A stretch of DNA of 64,000 nt from Taibaiella chishuiensis (GCF_003014535.1 NZ_PYGD01000011.1:124001-188000), one strand, 5' to 3'; positions 44,713-54,264 are shown, counted from the stretch's first letter. A program made the numbers and translations. The notes: generated from the sequence alone by a model not told the origin.

Positions 44713-47208
44713 ATGGAAAAAGCTATAGGCAAGAGGTACTCATTTATGGAATTACTCAAATCCCATGACTATTCTATTGAAATTCCTATTATTCAAAGAG
44801 ACTATGCACAGGGGCGAAACTCACAAAAAGAGGTACGTGATAATTTTTTGGATGCCTTAAAAATTTACTTGCGAGATGGATTACCAAACAGGGACTTGGA
44901 TTTTGTGTATGGCTACTCTTATAAAGAAATCGATGGTAATAAATTTGTTCCCTTAGATGGCCAGCAACGGTTAACAACCTTGTTCCTTCTGCATTGGTAT
45001 TTAGCCAACATTTCGGATAACTTAGATGTACTGCGCGGGAGCCTTTATCGTAACAACGCATCAAGATTTTCATATAAAACAAGATCAACTTCTGCTGAAT
45101 TCTGTGATGCGTTGATAAGCAATGAAATAGTAGTAACTGAATTAATTTCTGCTGACAATCGCGATATGAGCAATTCATTTTCGAATACAATTAAAAATAA
45201 AAGCTGGTATTTTAATGCGTGGAACAATGACCCTACCGTACAATCTATGTTAGTGATGTTAGATGCAATTCATTTGGAGTTTAAAGAATGCGCCGATTTT
45301 TTTGATAAACTCATTGATGAAAATACTCCTATTATCACATTTCTATACTTAGACTTACAGACACTGCAACAAAATGACGACCTGTATATAAAGATGAACT
45401 CCCGCGGTAAGCCATTGACGGACTTTGAAAACTTCAAAGCAAAATTTGAACAACTTATTTCGTTTTCTTTTGCCAAAGACAATGTTCAATACAAACTATT
45501 AATGGATGGAAAAGAAATTCCCGTCAAACTGAAACAGTATTTTTCATTTAAGATAGATACCGTATGGAGCAATTTGTTCTGGAACTACAGAAGCTTAGTA
45601 GCCACAAACCCGAATTCTTATGATGACGAGATGCTGAACTTTATTCGTGTCGTTGTTTCCAATAAATACGCTGTCAGTAACGGTAAAGAGTTAGAGAACA
45701 TTGATTTGCTATTTAAGAATAGTACCATCTCTTTTCAAAAATACTCCAGAATGAATGTGCTGACAAACGAGGCTATACTAAGTTTAGTAAAGTCATTTGA
45801 CTCACTAACAAACGGAAATAAACGTCTCAAAAAGCTCTTAGCAAATGATTTTTACTTCGACGAAGAAGAGGTTTTTAAAAAGGTTTTAACCAACAGTTTG
45901 TCTTATCCTGAACGGGCCTTGTTCTATGCTTATGTTGAATACTTGAACGCTTATCCTAAAAAAGCAGAAGGCTTACAAAGTTGGATGCGTGTTGTACATA
46001 ACCTTGTTGAAAATACCAGAATTGACGGTGTTGATTTAGGGATCAATGCACTAAGAGCAATTAATAACATGCTTCCTTTTGCAGACGATATTGTCGCGTA
46101 TTTAGTAGGTGATAATTGCAAAATTGATTTCTTTTCGTCAGGACAAGTTAAAGAGGAGAAAATAAAAGCACGTCTTATTAAAAAATCACAAACATGGCAG
46201 GACTTAATTGTCCTTTATGAATCTCAGATTTTTCATAAAGGACAGATTGCCTATTTATTGGAGTTTGCCGGAGTATTATCAGAATGGGACGCCAATAATA
46301 CATTTGAATGGACAGCGGCAGAAGAAGAATCACTAATAAATAATTTCAAACGCTATAAAGAGAAATCGGTTTATGTGTTTTCTGTTCTCGCTGGACAGCA
46401 AAATGAAGAATATTATTTGGAGCGAGCGTTGTTAACAAAAGGAAGCTATCTACTGCCTTCTCCCAATTCGAAATACAATTTTAGTAGCGCGAAAGGATTA
46501 CAAAACTATGAAAGGGATTTTAGCTGGAAAAGGATGTTACGTATAGATTCGACCGATGAAGCAGCGGACAATGGTGTTACTTTTTTAGACCGAAGGATGT
46601 ATCTGAAGGAGCTTTTGGATGATAAAAGAATAACACATACAAATGCACAAGATGATTTGAAAAATATAATTAGAGACGGTGCAGAAGATTGGCGGAGCAG
46701 TTTTATAACGGAACCTCGATTAATTCAATATTGTAAGAAGGGTTTTATACATGCCCAGTCATTTTCAAATATAAAATTACTAAATGCGTCACAAATAAAC
46801 CATCTATGGTCAGACATGACCACCTACAATTTAGCTCTTGAATTGGCTGATGCCCAAAGCAAATTTAAACCGTTTGAAAGTGTATGGAATTTTGACGGTA
46901 GAGGGATTTTTGACCGATCCTTTTGCAGGCTCTATGATTGGACTTACAAAAAGATCCAGTACGTCTTCGAAATCGAATATTCTTTCGATTCAAATTCCCA
47001 AAATGGAAAATACAGACTTATATTCAAAAAGCTCAAAGGAGACAGTAAGCTTGATTCTTATAACAATCAATTGGTCGATATAGTGCAAGAGCAAAAACTT
47101 AAATGGAATGACACCAATCGACATTTCGCATTTGAATCAAGGTCGAAAGATTCTATTAAAAAATCGCTTTACAAATTGTGTGACGCATTCGTAGAATTGA
47201 AAAAGTAG
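44713..47208 (+). CDS. Large DUF262 protein, partner of the preceding DUF262-HNH gene
   Basis: 831 residues. DUF262 motifs IPIIQRDYAQGR (24-35), PLDGQQRLTTLF (about 80-91) and KMNSRGKPLTDFENFKAKFE are intact. The remaining ~550 residues are helical, charged and of no family I know, and no HNH or other nuclease motif is apparent. The ATG abuts the TAA of the first gene (0-bp gap), so the two are translated together and probably act together: two DUF262 NTPases sharing one HNH nuclease. The gene is AT-rich and is followed by a 16-bp perfect hairpin. A defence role is inferred from the family; the division of labour is unknown. Confidence 0.82.
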   Translation: MEKAIGKRYSFMELLKSHDYSIEIPIIQRDYAQGRNSQKEVRDNFLDALKIYLRDGLPNRDLDFVYGYSYKEIDGNKFVPLDGQQRLTTLFLLHWYLANISDNLDVLRGSLYRNNASRFSYKTRSTSAEFCDALISNEIVVTELISADNRDMSNSFSNTIKNKSWYFNAWNNDPTVQSMLVMLDAIHLEFKECADFFDKLIDENTPIITFLYLDLQTLQQNDDLYIKMNSRGKPLTDFENFKAKFEQLISFSFAKDNVQYKLLMDGKEIPVKLKQYFSFKIDTVWSNLFWNYRSLVATNPNSYDDEMLNFIRVVVSNKYAVSNGKELENIDLLFKNSTISFQKYSRMNVLTNEAILSLVKSFDSLTNGNKRLKKLLANDFYFDEEEVFKKVLTNSLSYPERALFYAYVEYLNAYPKKAEGLQSWMRVVHNLVENTRIDGVDLGINALRAINNMLPFADDIVAYLVGDNCKIDFFSSGQVKEEKIKARLIKKSQTWQDLIVLYESQIFHKGQIAYLLEFAGVLSEWDANNTFEWTAAEEESLINNFKRYKEKSVYVFSVLAGQQNEEYYLERALLTKGSYLLPSPNSKYNFSSAKGLQNYERDFSWKRMLRIDSTDEAADNGVTFLDRRMYLKELLDDKRITHTNAQDDLKNIIRDGAEDWRSSFITEPRLIQYCKKGFIHAQSFSNIKLLNASQINHLWSDMTTYNLALELADAQSKFKPFESVWNFDGRGIFDRSFCRLYDWTYKKIQYVFEIEYSFDSNSQNGKYRLIFKKLKGDSKLDSYNNQLVDIVQEQKLKWNDTNRHFAFESRSKDSIKKSLYKLCDAFVELKK

Positions 47209-47314
47209 TGCTGCCTTAAATACCCGTTATGACTTTTAAGTACATCAACATTTCAAATTCTGAATACCTTACCAATGGCCTAACATTACCCTTAATTTAC
47301 ATGCATAGTGTAAA

Positions 47315-47361
47315 CATCTGAAAAGTACAGCCCCCCTGAGCTTTCCTGTACTTTTCAGATG
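47315..47361 (+). terminator. 16-bp perfect hairpin downstream of the DUF262 pair
   Basis: Arms CATCTGAAAAGTACAG (47315-47330) and CTGTACTTTTCAGATG (47346-47361) with a 15-nt loop, about 107 bp after the DUF262 stop. No T-tract follows, so terminator function is only likely. The rest of the 336-bp gap up to 47544 shows no gene; a small inverted repeat TTTAGG/CCTAAA lies just before the next ATG. Confidence 0.6.
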
Positions 47362-47544
47362 GCTCTGGTTGACCATGCGCTTTCCTGCCCTTTCTTTCTT
47401 AACCCACTTTTCATTTCAGTAATGTGTATGCTGGCAATAATGTAATGCAGCAACAATAAAGCTGTTTAATATTAAAATGATTTAAAAAGACTAATATGAA
47501 TGGGATACTGATAATTATTTTATTTTTAGGATTAAAACCTAAAT

Positions 47545-48753
47545 ATGAAATTAAATTTACGTCCCTTAGTGCTTCTCGTTGCTCTACCCCAGCTATCATT
47601 TGGACAAACTTTGGAAACTTTCGAGTCAGTAACGCAGACTACCGTTAATCAAAGACCCACCACATTTACCAGTAATGGACAATCATTTACTACTACATCT
47701 GACAATTGCGGGACAGGAGGTATTTTCGGTGTGTGGATACCAGGACAACAATATGCCAATTGCAATGGCACAAACTCTACGAATTCTACAAATAGTTATT
47801 ACGGAGTAGGAGCAAGCTGTACCGGAACAGGCAACTGCACAGACTATTCTGCCCAATTTATAGACAACGGTTTAGTCCCGCCTGCGGTGGCAACAACGGG
47901 GCATGTATACGGTTTGAAAACAACTAATGGCGCTCCGTTTACTGTTAAATCTATTTTTATCTACCTGTCTACTGATAATGGTACAAACCCATCCAGCGCC
48001 GGAGGGGTAACGATCACAGGTAAGCTTGCAGGCAATACCGTATTTACGTATACAAAAACTACAGGTTTTGCAACTAACTTCACCAACAATAGCGGTTTTA
48101 CATTTATCGATTTTTCGGCAGGCACTAATTATAGCAATTCTAATATCGATCAATTACTCATCCAAAGCCCCAATGCGAACTATGTGGCTTTAGATAATTT
48201 TAAATGGGGTGCAAGCATCCCCTTACCATTAGGACTTTTATCATTCGACCTGAAGAAAAATGGCAATACCGTCTATTTAAATTGGAAGGCAGCTTCAAAT
48301 GCAGCTATCATGGATTATCAAATTGAGAGAAGTACTGACGGAAAGTTATTTTCCCGTTTGGGTAACATGACCGTGAATAATTCGGGCAATTATCAATTCC
48401 CGGATTTAAGTCCACTTGCAGGTGATAATTTTTACAGATTGGCTATTACGTCAAAAGATGGCAATGTAACCTATTCTGACGTTAAAGGTATATTTATGTC
48501 TACCAAAGAAAAGGCTGACAACCTGCTCTATCCGAACCCGACAACAGGTATACTATTTGCAAAAGTTCCGGGAGCAGCGGTATGGAACATTCAAATAACA
48601 GATATAACCGGCAGAATGGTATCTAATGCTAAATTTTCCGCTCAAACGAATAGTTTAAGCATTGCTTCTTTACCAAACACCATTTATTTCTACAAATTGA
48701 GCGATGCAAATACAGGAGTAATACTGGAAGAAGGAAAAATTAACAAACTATAA
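47545..48753 (+). CDS. T9SS-secreted protein of unknown function
   Basis: 402 residues. Signal peptide ~1-21 (MKLNLRPLVLLVALPQLSFG). The mature N-terminal 210 residues are a Thr/Asn/Ser/Gly-rich beta-sandwich with two Cys pairs. Then come a fibronectin-III-like segment typical before sorting domains (LSFDLKKNGNTVYLNWKA) and a type A T9SS domain (LLYPNPTTGILFAKV ... IASLPNTIYFYKL). No catalytic motif is recognised. The DNA is AT-rich like the DUF262 genes, so it may belong to the same acquired segment. Confidence 0.8.
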   Translation: MKLNLRPLVLLVALPQLSFGQTLETFESVTQTTVNQRPTTFTSNGQSFTTTSDNCGTGGIFGVWIPGQQYANCNGTNSTNSTNSYYGVGASCTGTGNCTDYSAQFIDNGLVPPAVATTGHVYGLKTTNGAPFTVKSIFIYLSTDNGTNPSSAGGVTITGKLAGNTVFTYTKTTGFATNFTNNSGFTFIDFSAGTNYSNSNIDQLLIQSPNANYVALDNFKWGASIPLPLGLLSFDLKKNGNTVYLNWKAASNAAIMDYQIERSTDGKLFSRLGNMTVNNSGNYQFPDLSPLAGDNFYRLAITSKDGNVTYSDVKGIFMSTKEKADNLLYPNPTTGILFAKVPGAAVWNIQITDITGRMVSNAKFSAQTNSLSIASLPNTIYFYKLSDANTGVILEEGKINKL

Positions 48754-49159
48754 TCTCATAGTCCAACAAATCCCTTTTCAGGTAGCAAGATTGGTATTGT
48801 AAAAAAAAACAATCTTGTATTCCGACCCAATCATTCATCGATCGAACAGGGACACATTCCCCGCAAAAAGCCTGTAAATGTCATTATTTACAGGCTTTTG
48901 CTATTGAATCACCGGGTATTATTTTAGCTGAATACCCGAATTCAACAGCCTGTTCCCCGGTCGGATAAAGACAAAAGCTGATGTACCGGAATTGAAAATA
49001 AGGTATTGCACAGGAGCCCACCATATTTAATTTTCAATTAATTTTTACGATCTTAACCTGGGATAAGATGGAATGATTTTGCCCGCGCTACTTTTGTTAA
49101 ACAGTTACCGCAAAAACTACCAAACACTAAACAATCACAAACCGTAAAATTTAAGAAAA
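48754..49159. other. Intergenic region with terminator and promoter of the hydrolase gene
   Basis: 406 bp. A 14-bp perfect stem AAAAGCCTGTAAAT/ATTTACAGGCTTTT (48866-48879 with 48886-48899) terminates the preceding gene. Near 49089 TACTTTTG matches the -7 consensus for the downstream hydrolase. No gene is seen. Confidence 0.7.
48866..48899 (+). terminator. Intrinsic terminator after the T9SS protein gene
   Basis: 14-bp stem with a 6-nt loop and TTTT at the 3' end, 113 bp after the stop codon. Confidence 0.85.
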
Positions 49160-49981
49160 ATGAGCACACTAAAATTAAAAGACGGAACAGAGATTTTTTA
49201 TAAAGACCAGGGGAAAGGCCCGGTATTAATGTTTCATCATGGATGGCCATTATCTTCTGACGACTGGGATGCACAGGTGATTTTCTTTTTACAAAAAGGT
49301 TATCGCGTCATTGCGCACGACAGGAGAGGTCATGGTCGCTCCAGCCAGGATATCTATAACCATACTATTGAGCAATACGCTGCTGATGCGGCTGAACTGG
49401 TGGAATTTTTAGATTTAAAAGATGTAGTACACATCGGCCACTCTACAGGGGGCGGCGAAGTAATCCGTTACGTAAACAAATATGCCAAGGGCAGAGCGAA
49501 AAAGGCTGTTTTAATCAGTGCAGTGCCGCCCGTTATGGTAAAAAGTGAAGCTAATCCTGATGGTGTTCCCATGGAGGTATTTGACAATATCAGGGAACAG
49601 ACGTTAAACAACAGAAACCAATTTTATATCGACTTAACGATCCCTTTTTATGGCTATAACCGGGAAGGTGCGGCTGTAAAGGAAGGCGTACAGAGAAACT
49701 GGTGGAGACAGGGAATGATGGGTGGTATCGTTGCCCACTATGATGGGATTAAAGCTTTTTCTGAAACCGATTTTACGGAAGATTTAAAGGCAGTTGATAT
49801 TCCCGTCCTGGTATTACACGGAGAAGATGACCAAATTGTACCCATAGAGAATTCAGCAATTAAATCTGCAAAGCTGCTGAAAAACGGGAAGCTGATTACT
49901 TACCCTGGTTTCCCGCACGGAATGCCGACCACAGAGCATCAGACTATTAATAAAGATCTTTTGGCGTTTATCGAATCTTAG
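49160..49981 (+). CDS. Alpha/beta hydrolase, non-heme chloroperoxidase-like
   Basis: 273 residues, no signal peptide. Family pattern: FHHGWPLSSDDWDAQ (oxyanion region), AHDRRGHGRSS, nucleophile elbow GHSTGGGEV, Asp in VLHGEDDQIVP and His in GFPHGMPTTEH. This is the cofactor-free haloperoxidase/aryl-esterase subgroup, which hydrolyses esters and can form peracids. The gene stands alone; a TACTTTTG box lies about 65 bp upstream of the ATG. The physiological substrate is unknown. Confidence 0.88.
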   Translation: MSTLKLKDGTEIFYKDQGKGPVLMFHHGWPLSSDDWDAQVIFFLQKGYRVIAHDRRGHGRSSQDIYNHTIEQYAADAAELVEFLDLKDVVHIGHSTGGGEVIRYVNKYAKGRAKKAVLISAVPPVMVKSEANPDGVPMEVFDNIREQTLNNRNQFYIDLTIPFYGYNREGAAVKEGVQRNWWRQGMMGGIVAHYDGIKAFSETDFTEDLKAVDIPVLVLHGEDDQIVPIENSAIKSAKLLKNGKLITYPGFPHGMPTTEHQTINKDLLAFIES

Positions 49982-50179
49982 TTAAGCATAGTCATCCTGA
50001 TGGCGACCGGACCTGGTTGTTACGTATTACCAGGTTCCTGGCCTCGAGATGCCGGCTGCTATAGATTTTCTACAGACAGCCGGCGATGACAGTCCTGAAA
50101 CAAAAAATGAAGGAGCGTAGCAACAGCATTTTTGTTATCCCTCGTTCTTAAAGGGATGATGTAAATAATCCCATCGTTT

Positions 50180-50215
50180 ACGCGAAAGCCCCCCGGTAAT
50201 GGGAGGCTTTCGCGT
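50180..50215 (+). terminator. Hairpin ACGCGAAAGCC/GGCTTTCGCGT
   Basis: 11-bp perfect outer stem extended by further CCC/GGG pairing with one mismatch. It is located 200 bp after the hydrolase stop and lacks a clear T-tract; probable terminator or insulating hairpin. Confidence 0.55.
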
Positions 50216-50383
50216 GTTTATGAGCATTTGCATTCTATTAGGCTGTGGCAAGCCGCTATGACTCCCCCCTGTTCGTAGCCTCCCGCTACGAACTTTTTTA
50301 ATGAACATAAGTTCGGTCGCCCTGGGAAACCGTAACGACATAGTACGATAAAAAACACATGTTACCCGGAACTTGCTTTTCTC

Positions 50384-50391
50384 TATCTTTG
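50384..50391 (+). promoter_or_regulatory. -7 promoter box of the cobalamin-controlled gene
   Basis: TATCTTTG fits TAnnTTTG, a few bases before the 5' end of the riboswitch. No TTTG at the exact -33 spacing was found. Confidence 0.6.
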
Positions 50392-50396
50392 CGGCG

Positions 50397-50565
50397 CATT
50401 TTGGTGCTCTCAACGAGAGCTTAAAAGGGAATTTCGTGTAAACCGAAAGCTGTTCCCGCAACTGTAACGCTGTACTTCAAACTTATTTAGTCAATACCAC
50501 TGGACGATACTCCGGGAAGGTTTAAATAAGGCGGCTAAGCCAGGAGACCTGCCCGATGCGGCTTA
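50397..50565 (+). ncRNA. Cobalamin (B12) riboswitch
   Basis: Hallmarks in order: TTTGGTGCTC with its hairpin, AAAAGGGAA, GAAAGCTGTTCCCGCAACTG with TAA, the ACCACTGG element, CCGGGAAGG, and the B12 box AGCCAGGAGACCTGCC at 50538-50553. This is the standard adenosyl/methylcobalamin aptamer core. It lies about 130 bp before the ATG of the DUF5074-like gene and should repress that gene when cobalamin is plentiful. Confidence 0.95.
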
Positions 50566-50696
50566 CCTGTTTGTTTTCGGAGAAAGAACAAGGGTGAAAG
50601 ACTTCCTGTGTATACCCCTCAGCGTTGCGCTTCCCTTCCATACCCGTTTGCAAACCGGTAGCTTTTAACTCGTCAATTTTAAAACAAACAATAACG

Positions 50697-52442
50697 ATGA
50701 AGAAGCTATTTTTACTTTCAATAGCATTGGGTGCGGGCATTTTTGCGCAGGCACAAAGTTCCAAAAACTACCGGCTTACGGTGGTAGCGGAAGGTAACTT
50801 CGGAACGCCCAACGGGGATGTATTCCGCGTATTACGTCAAAACCAGGCCACCACGGTACAAGGTCCCCTGTATAAGAATGCAAACAGCACCACGAACAGC
50901 ATCGATGTGCTCCAGGACTTCGATTTCTGGCAGACCAAAGCCGTGATTTGCGGCAAAGGCGCACAGCCCTTAAAATTTGCAGTGGTCAACTACCCAGCCA
51001 TGGATACTGTATTTACCGTAACATCGGGCCTGGGCGGCTTACAGCGATGCGGCATGGTAAGCGATCATAAAGCTTATATATTAGGCGCCAATTCCAGTGT
51101 GGTGAAATATGTCAATATCGACAACCACACCATAACAGACGTATCCGACCCGGGCGGTAATTTCGCTTCCGGCGTACATTCGATGATTGGTTATAACGCG
51201 ACTATGTATGTGGCCAACGGTACTAAAGTGGTAAAGATCGATACGGTTACCCAAGCTACAACCGGGTCTATTGTTACCGGTCTTACCGGCATCAATACCA
51301 TGGTTAAAGACACCGCAAACCAATGCCTGTGGCTGCTGGGCAAAAGCGGGGCGACCAATGCGCTTGTAAAGATCGAGGTCAATAACAACAATACGGTGAG
51401 CGCGCCGATCCTGCTGACCGGTTTTTCCAATGCCAAACTTTTACGCGTAGGCCCCAACAAATTGTATTTTGTTTCCGGCTCCGGGTTTTATGTGTACGAC
51501 CTCAGCACACAGACCGTACCCACCGCGCCGGTATACACCACACCTTTTACCGGTTTTTCGGTAATGTATGACCGCTCCTTTACCGTAGACCCCGCCAGCG
51601 GCGACTTTGCCTACAGCACTGCCGGGGCTTATGTAGCACCCGGGTTATTCGAAATAATCGATGGCACCAACTATACCAAAATTGACTCCGGCGCGGTAAC
51701 AGGTGCAGCGATACCCAACGAGCTGTTCCTGACCACCTGGCCGGGCGGACCCAGCTGGGATACCACGAGCCTCCCCCATTTGTATGCACAGTGCTCCATT
51801 ACGTTAACGGCCCCTACAGCTACGAAGGGGACCAGTACGGTAACCGGCACAACAACCCAGATGACCTATAATACCCAGGGCAATCATACCATCGAGTGGA
51901 AATATGTTTCCGGTACCGACTCTATTACCCAAACGCAATTGCTGACCATAGCCGATACCATAGCCCCTGTTGCCAATACCGCGCAGCTCGCAGACCTCAG
52001 GGTTAATTGCCCTTATACCCTGACGCCGCCTACGGCAACTGATAATTGTCTTGGTCTTGTTACCGGTACCACGGATTCTTTGACGTTTACCGTAGCAGGC
52101 ACCTATACCTTAACCTGGAAATATACCGACGGCGCAGGTAACATCACGACACAACAGCAATCACTGGTTGTCAGCTGCGGAACAAGCATACGGGAAATAC
52201 CGGAACTGCTGACCAGCGTTTATCCTAACCCGGCGAATACAGAACTGGTTATTGAATTAAAAGCGGCCGATAATTATCACATCAATATCATGAACGCGCT
52301 GGGCCAGGCTGTGCTTAACCGTCCGGAACATGGTAATAAAATCCAGCTCGACGTTACACACCTGCAGGAAGGTATGTATTGGCTGCGTATTCAAAATAGC
52401 AAAGGCCTGATGTCGACCAGGAAAATTATAATCAGGCACTAA
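50697..52442 (+). CDS. T9SS-exported DUF5074/BtuG-like beta-propeller, candidate B12-binding surface protein
   Basis: 581 residues from the ATG at 50697 (MKKLFLLSIALGAGIFAQAQ, signal peptide); an in-frame extension to 50625 would overlap the riboswitch leader and is rejected. Residues ~24-380 follow the DUF5074/YncE-like propeller pattern: VVAEGNFGTPNGDVFRV, LQRCGMVSDHKAYILG, MIGYNATMYVANGTKVVKID. Two HYR-like beta modules (APTATKG..., NCPYTLTPPTATDNC) and a type A T9SS domain (YPNPANTELVIEL, LQEGMYWLRI) follow. BtuG proteins of Bacteroides are DUF5074 propellers that capture cobalamin at the surface. The riboswitch directly upstream supports that role. No btuB-like TonB receptor is adjacent. 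Confidence 0.82.
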   Translation: MKKLFLLSIALGAGIFAQAQSSKNYRLTVVAEGNFGTPNGDVFRVLRQNQATTVQGPLYKNANSTTNSIDVLQDFDFWQTKAVICGKGAQPLKFAVVNYPAMDTVFTVTSGLGGLQRCGMVSDHKAYILGANSSVVKYVNIDNHTITDVSDPGGNFASGVHSMIGYNATMYVANGTKVVKIDTVTQATTGSIVTGLTGINTMVKDTANQCLWLLGKSGATNALVKIEVNNNNTVSAPILLTGFSNAKLLRVGPNKLYFVSGSGFYVYDLSTQTVPTAPVYTTPFTGFSVMYDRSFTVDPASGDFAYSTAGAYVAPGLFEIIDGTNYTKIDSGAVTGAAIPNELFLTTWPGGPSWDTTSLPHLYAQCSITLTAPTATKGTSTVTGTTTQMTYNTQGNHTIEWKYVSGTDSITQTQLLTIADTIAPVANTAQLADLRVNCPYTLTPPTATDNCLGLVTGTTDSLTFTVAGTYTLTWKYTDGAGNITTQQQSLVVSCGTSIREIPELLTSVYPNPANTELVIELKAADNYHINIMNALGQAVLNRPEHGNKIQLDVTHLQEGMYWLRIQNSKGLMSTRKIIIRH

Positions 52443-52473
52443 AACGCCCTCCAGGAAAGCCCTCCAAGCTTCC

Positions 52474-52509
52474 ACACAAAAGCCTCACAGTAATGTGAGG
52501 CTTTTGTGT
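52474..52509 (+). terminator. Terminator after the BtuG-like gene
   Basis: 15-bp perfect stem ACACAAAAGCCTCAC/GTGAGGCTTTTGTGT with loop AGTAAT, 32 bp after the stop. Stem core and loop are identical to the tRNA-Asp terminator 10.6 kb away. The rest of the 367-bp gap to 52809 shows no gene. Confidence 0.85.
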
Positions 52510-52809
52510 ACCCGTTTTTCTGCGCCCGCGGCTTCTCTCCGACAACCGCATTAAATAGTACGATTGCTTCCACAAGCTCTTTCCCGCACGATTGGCAATA
52601 AGATGAGCAAACGCGACAGGATATAAAACAACAGGCCGCAACTCCCGCTACCGCGACAGGATATCATTGACGGCCCCGGTGGCCAGGCTGTAAAAACGTA
52701 AAAGCGTAATAGCATCGTAATGTATACCCGGGCGGGAAAAAAAACTTGCCGGCAGCACAGCCAAACGCCTCTGGCAAGTGTCTTAACTATAAACCTTGTA
52801 TTCCTGTTC

Positions 52810-54264
52810 ATGATTAAATACACCTTTACCTTATTATGCTTAGCTTTTACCTGGGCCGCCAGCGGCCAGGATAAGGGCATTACCTTCCAGGTCGAAGCGC
52901 TAAAGCGTCCCGATGGTTTGATCACGGAACTACCCGGCAAGGAGATTACCGCCCGGATAGCGCCGGAAGCCCTGGTCAGCAGCATCGACCGGGACAACCA
53001 GGTATACCTTGGCGCACATCCTTTTTTTAACGGCATGTACAAAGCCTATGCCGAACACCGTCCCTTCGAACTATCACCGGATATGATATGGCTGCTGATC
53101 TGCCAGGGTTTCGCACAGCATGTCAATAATAATGCAGAAGCTTTGCGCAGCTATTTCGTGAATTTTGAAGGCAGGAAAAGCCTGGTAGTCGGGTCAAAAG
53201 AAATAGCGTCTCCCGGCAAACTAAGCACCTGGGAAAACCTGTTACCGAAATTGCTGGAACAGGCCGGTGCAAGTAGCGACCCGGAGTTATTTGCAACCCT
53301 GGCCCCTACCTTCTCGACAACAGGTGCCTCAGAACGTCTGGCCATGCAGATAACGGCGCTCGAATCCACGAAGGCCTATTTTGAATATATTGTTCTTTAT
53401 GTTGCCTGCGGCATCCCGGAAATAACCCTGAAGGGCACACCCGAAGACTAGAAACAAGTGGCAGCCAAAGCAGCGCTATTACGTAAGTATAACCTGGACT
53501 GGTGGATCGATGAGCTTGCCCCATTACTGGAACAATTCGTACAAGCCTCGGAGGGAAAAACAGACCGGCCGTTCTGGCGTAATATGTTCAAGTATCATAC
53601 CCGCAAAGTATATGGCGCTCCTAAAGTTATAGACGGCTGGATCGTTAAGTTCTTTCCCTATAACAACAAACGGCAACGCAACGATCTAAAAAGTATCAGC
53701 AATGCAGACGACCTGCCGGATGAGCGGGTAAAGGTAGACTTCTCACTCCTAAAGGTCTTGCCCGATGGCCGGACAGAGACCCTGCCGATGCAGTTTATTG
53801 CCGGTTTTACCAGCCTGAAACAGGACCATAAAACCATGCGGCTCACACCACAGATCGGCTGGCTGGTAAGCCCTCCGCAACAAAACCCTCATTTGGCCCG
53901 TTTGAAAAAAGAGAGCAGGTCCGGGTCGGAACCCATAAGGATCAGGGTAAGCGAAGTACCGGAAGCAATCCTGGCGCTAAAGACGATTGAAGCGATTGAA
54001 ATAGAGTTTTTAGATTCGATCCGTATACCGGAGCAAATGGCGACATTAAAAATCGAATGGATGATGCTCTCGGGCAAAATCACGAACGAAGAAAAGACCA
54101 GGATCGCTATGCTGTTCCCGGACACCTATATCAAGATCAACGATGAAGCGCAAAAAAACCGGCAATACGAAGTCATCAAAAAGCGGGAAGCACAGGAAAT
54201 GGCAGAACTGCTTCGGGAAATCCGCGAAGAGCAAGCAGGCGCTACAAATCAAACCGGCAACTAA
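52810..54264 (+). pseudogene. DUF4419 protein interrupted by one in-frame TAG
   Basis: An ATG at 52810 starts a signal peptide (MIKYTFTLLCLAFTWAASGQ) and a DUF4419 N-terminal half (HPFFNGMYKAYAEHRPFELS, MIWLLICQGFAQHV). The frame stops at TAG 53449-53451 and continues in the same frame to 54264 with the C-terminal half (YNLDWWIDELAPLLEQFV, FFPY, GFTSLKQDHKTMRLTPQIGW). The stop falls in GTPED-stop-KQVAAKAALLRKY, where the family commonly has Trp (EDW), so TGG to TAG is the simplest explanation. There is no frameshift and the downstream half looks intact, so the loss is recent, is a sequencing error, or is read through. Full length would be 484 residues; function of DUF4419 is unknown. Confidence 0.8.

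Larger units (their letters stand above)
49982..50396. other. Intergenic region upstream of the cobalamin riboswitch
   Basis: 415 bp without a supported gene. It contains a strong hairpin (50180-50215) and, at its right end, TATCTTTG (50384-50391), which matches the -7 promoter consensus and would start transcription at the beginning of the riboswitch. Confidence 0.65.

Noticed and set aside
50625-50696. In-frame 24-residue N-terminal extension of the BtuG-like protein
   Set aside because: It would place the start in the riboswitch leader and destroy the otherwise perfect signal peptide beginning at 50697.
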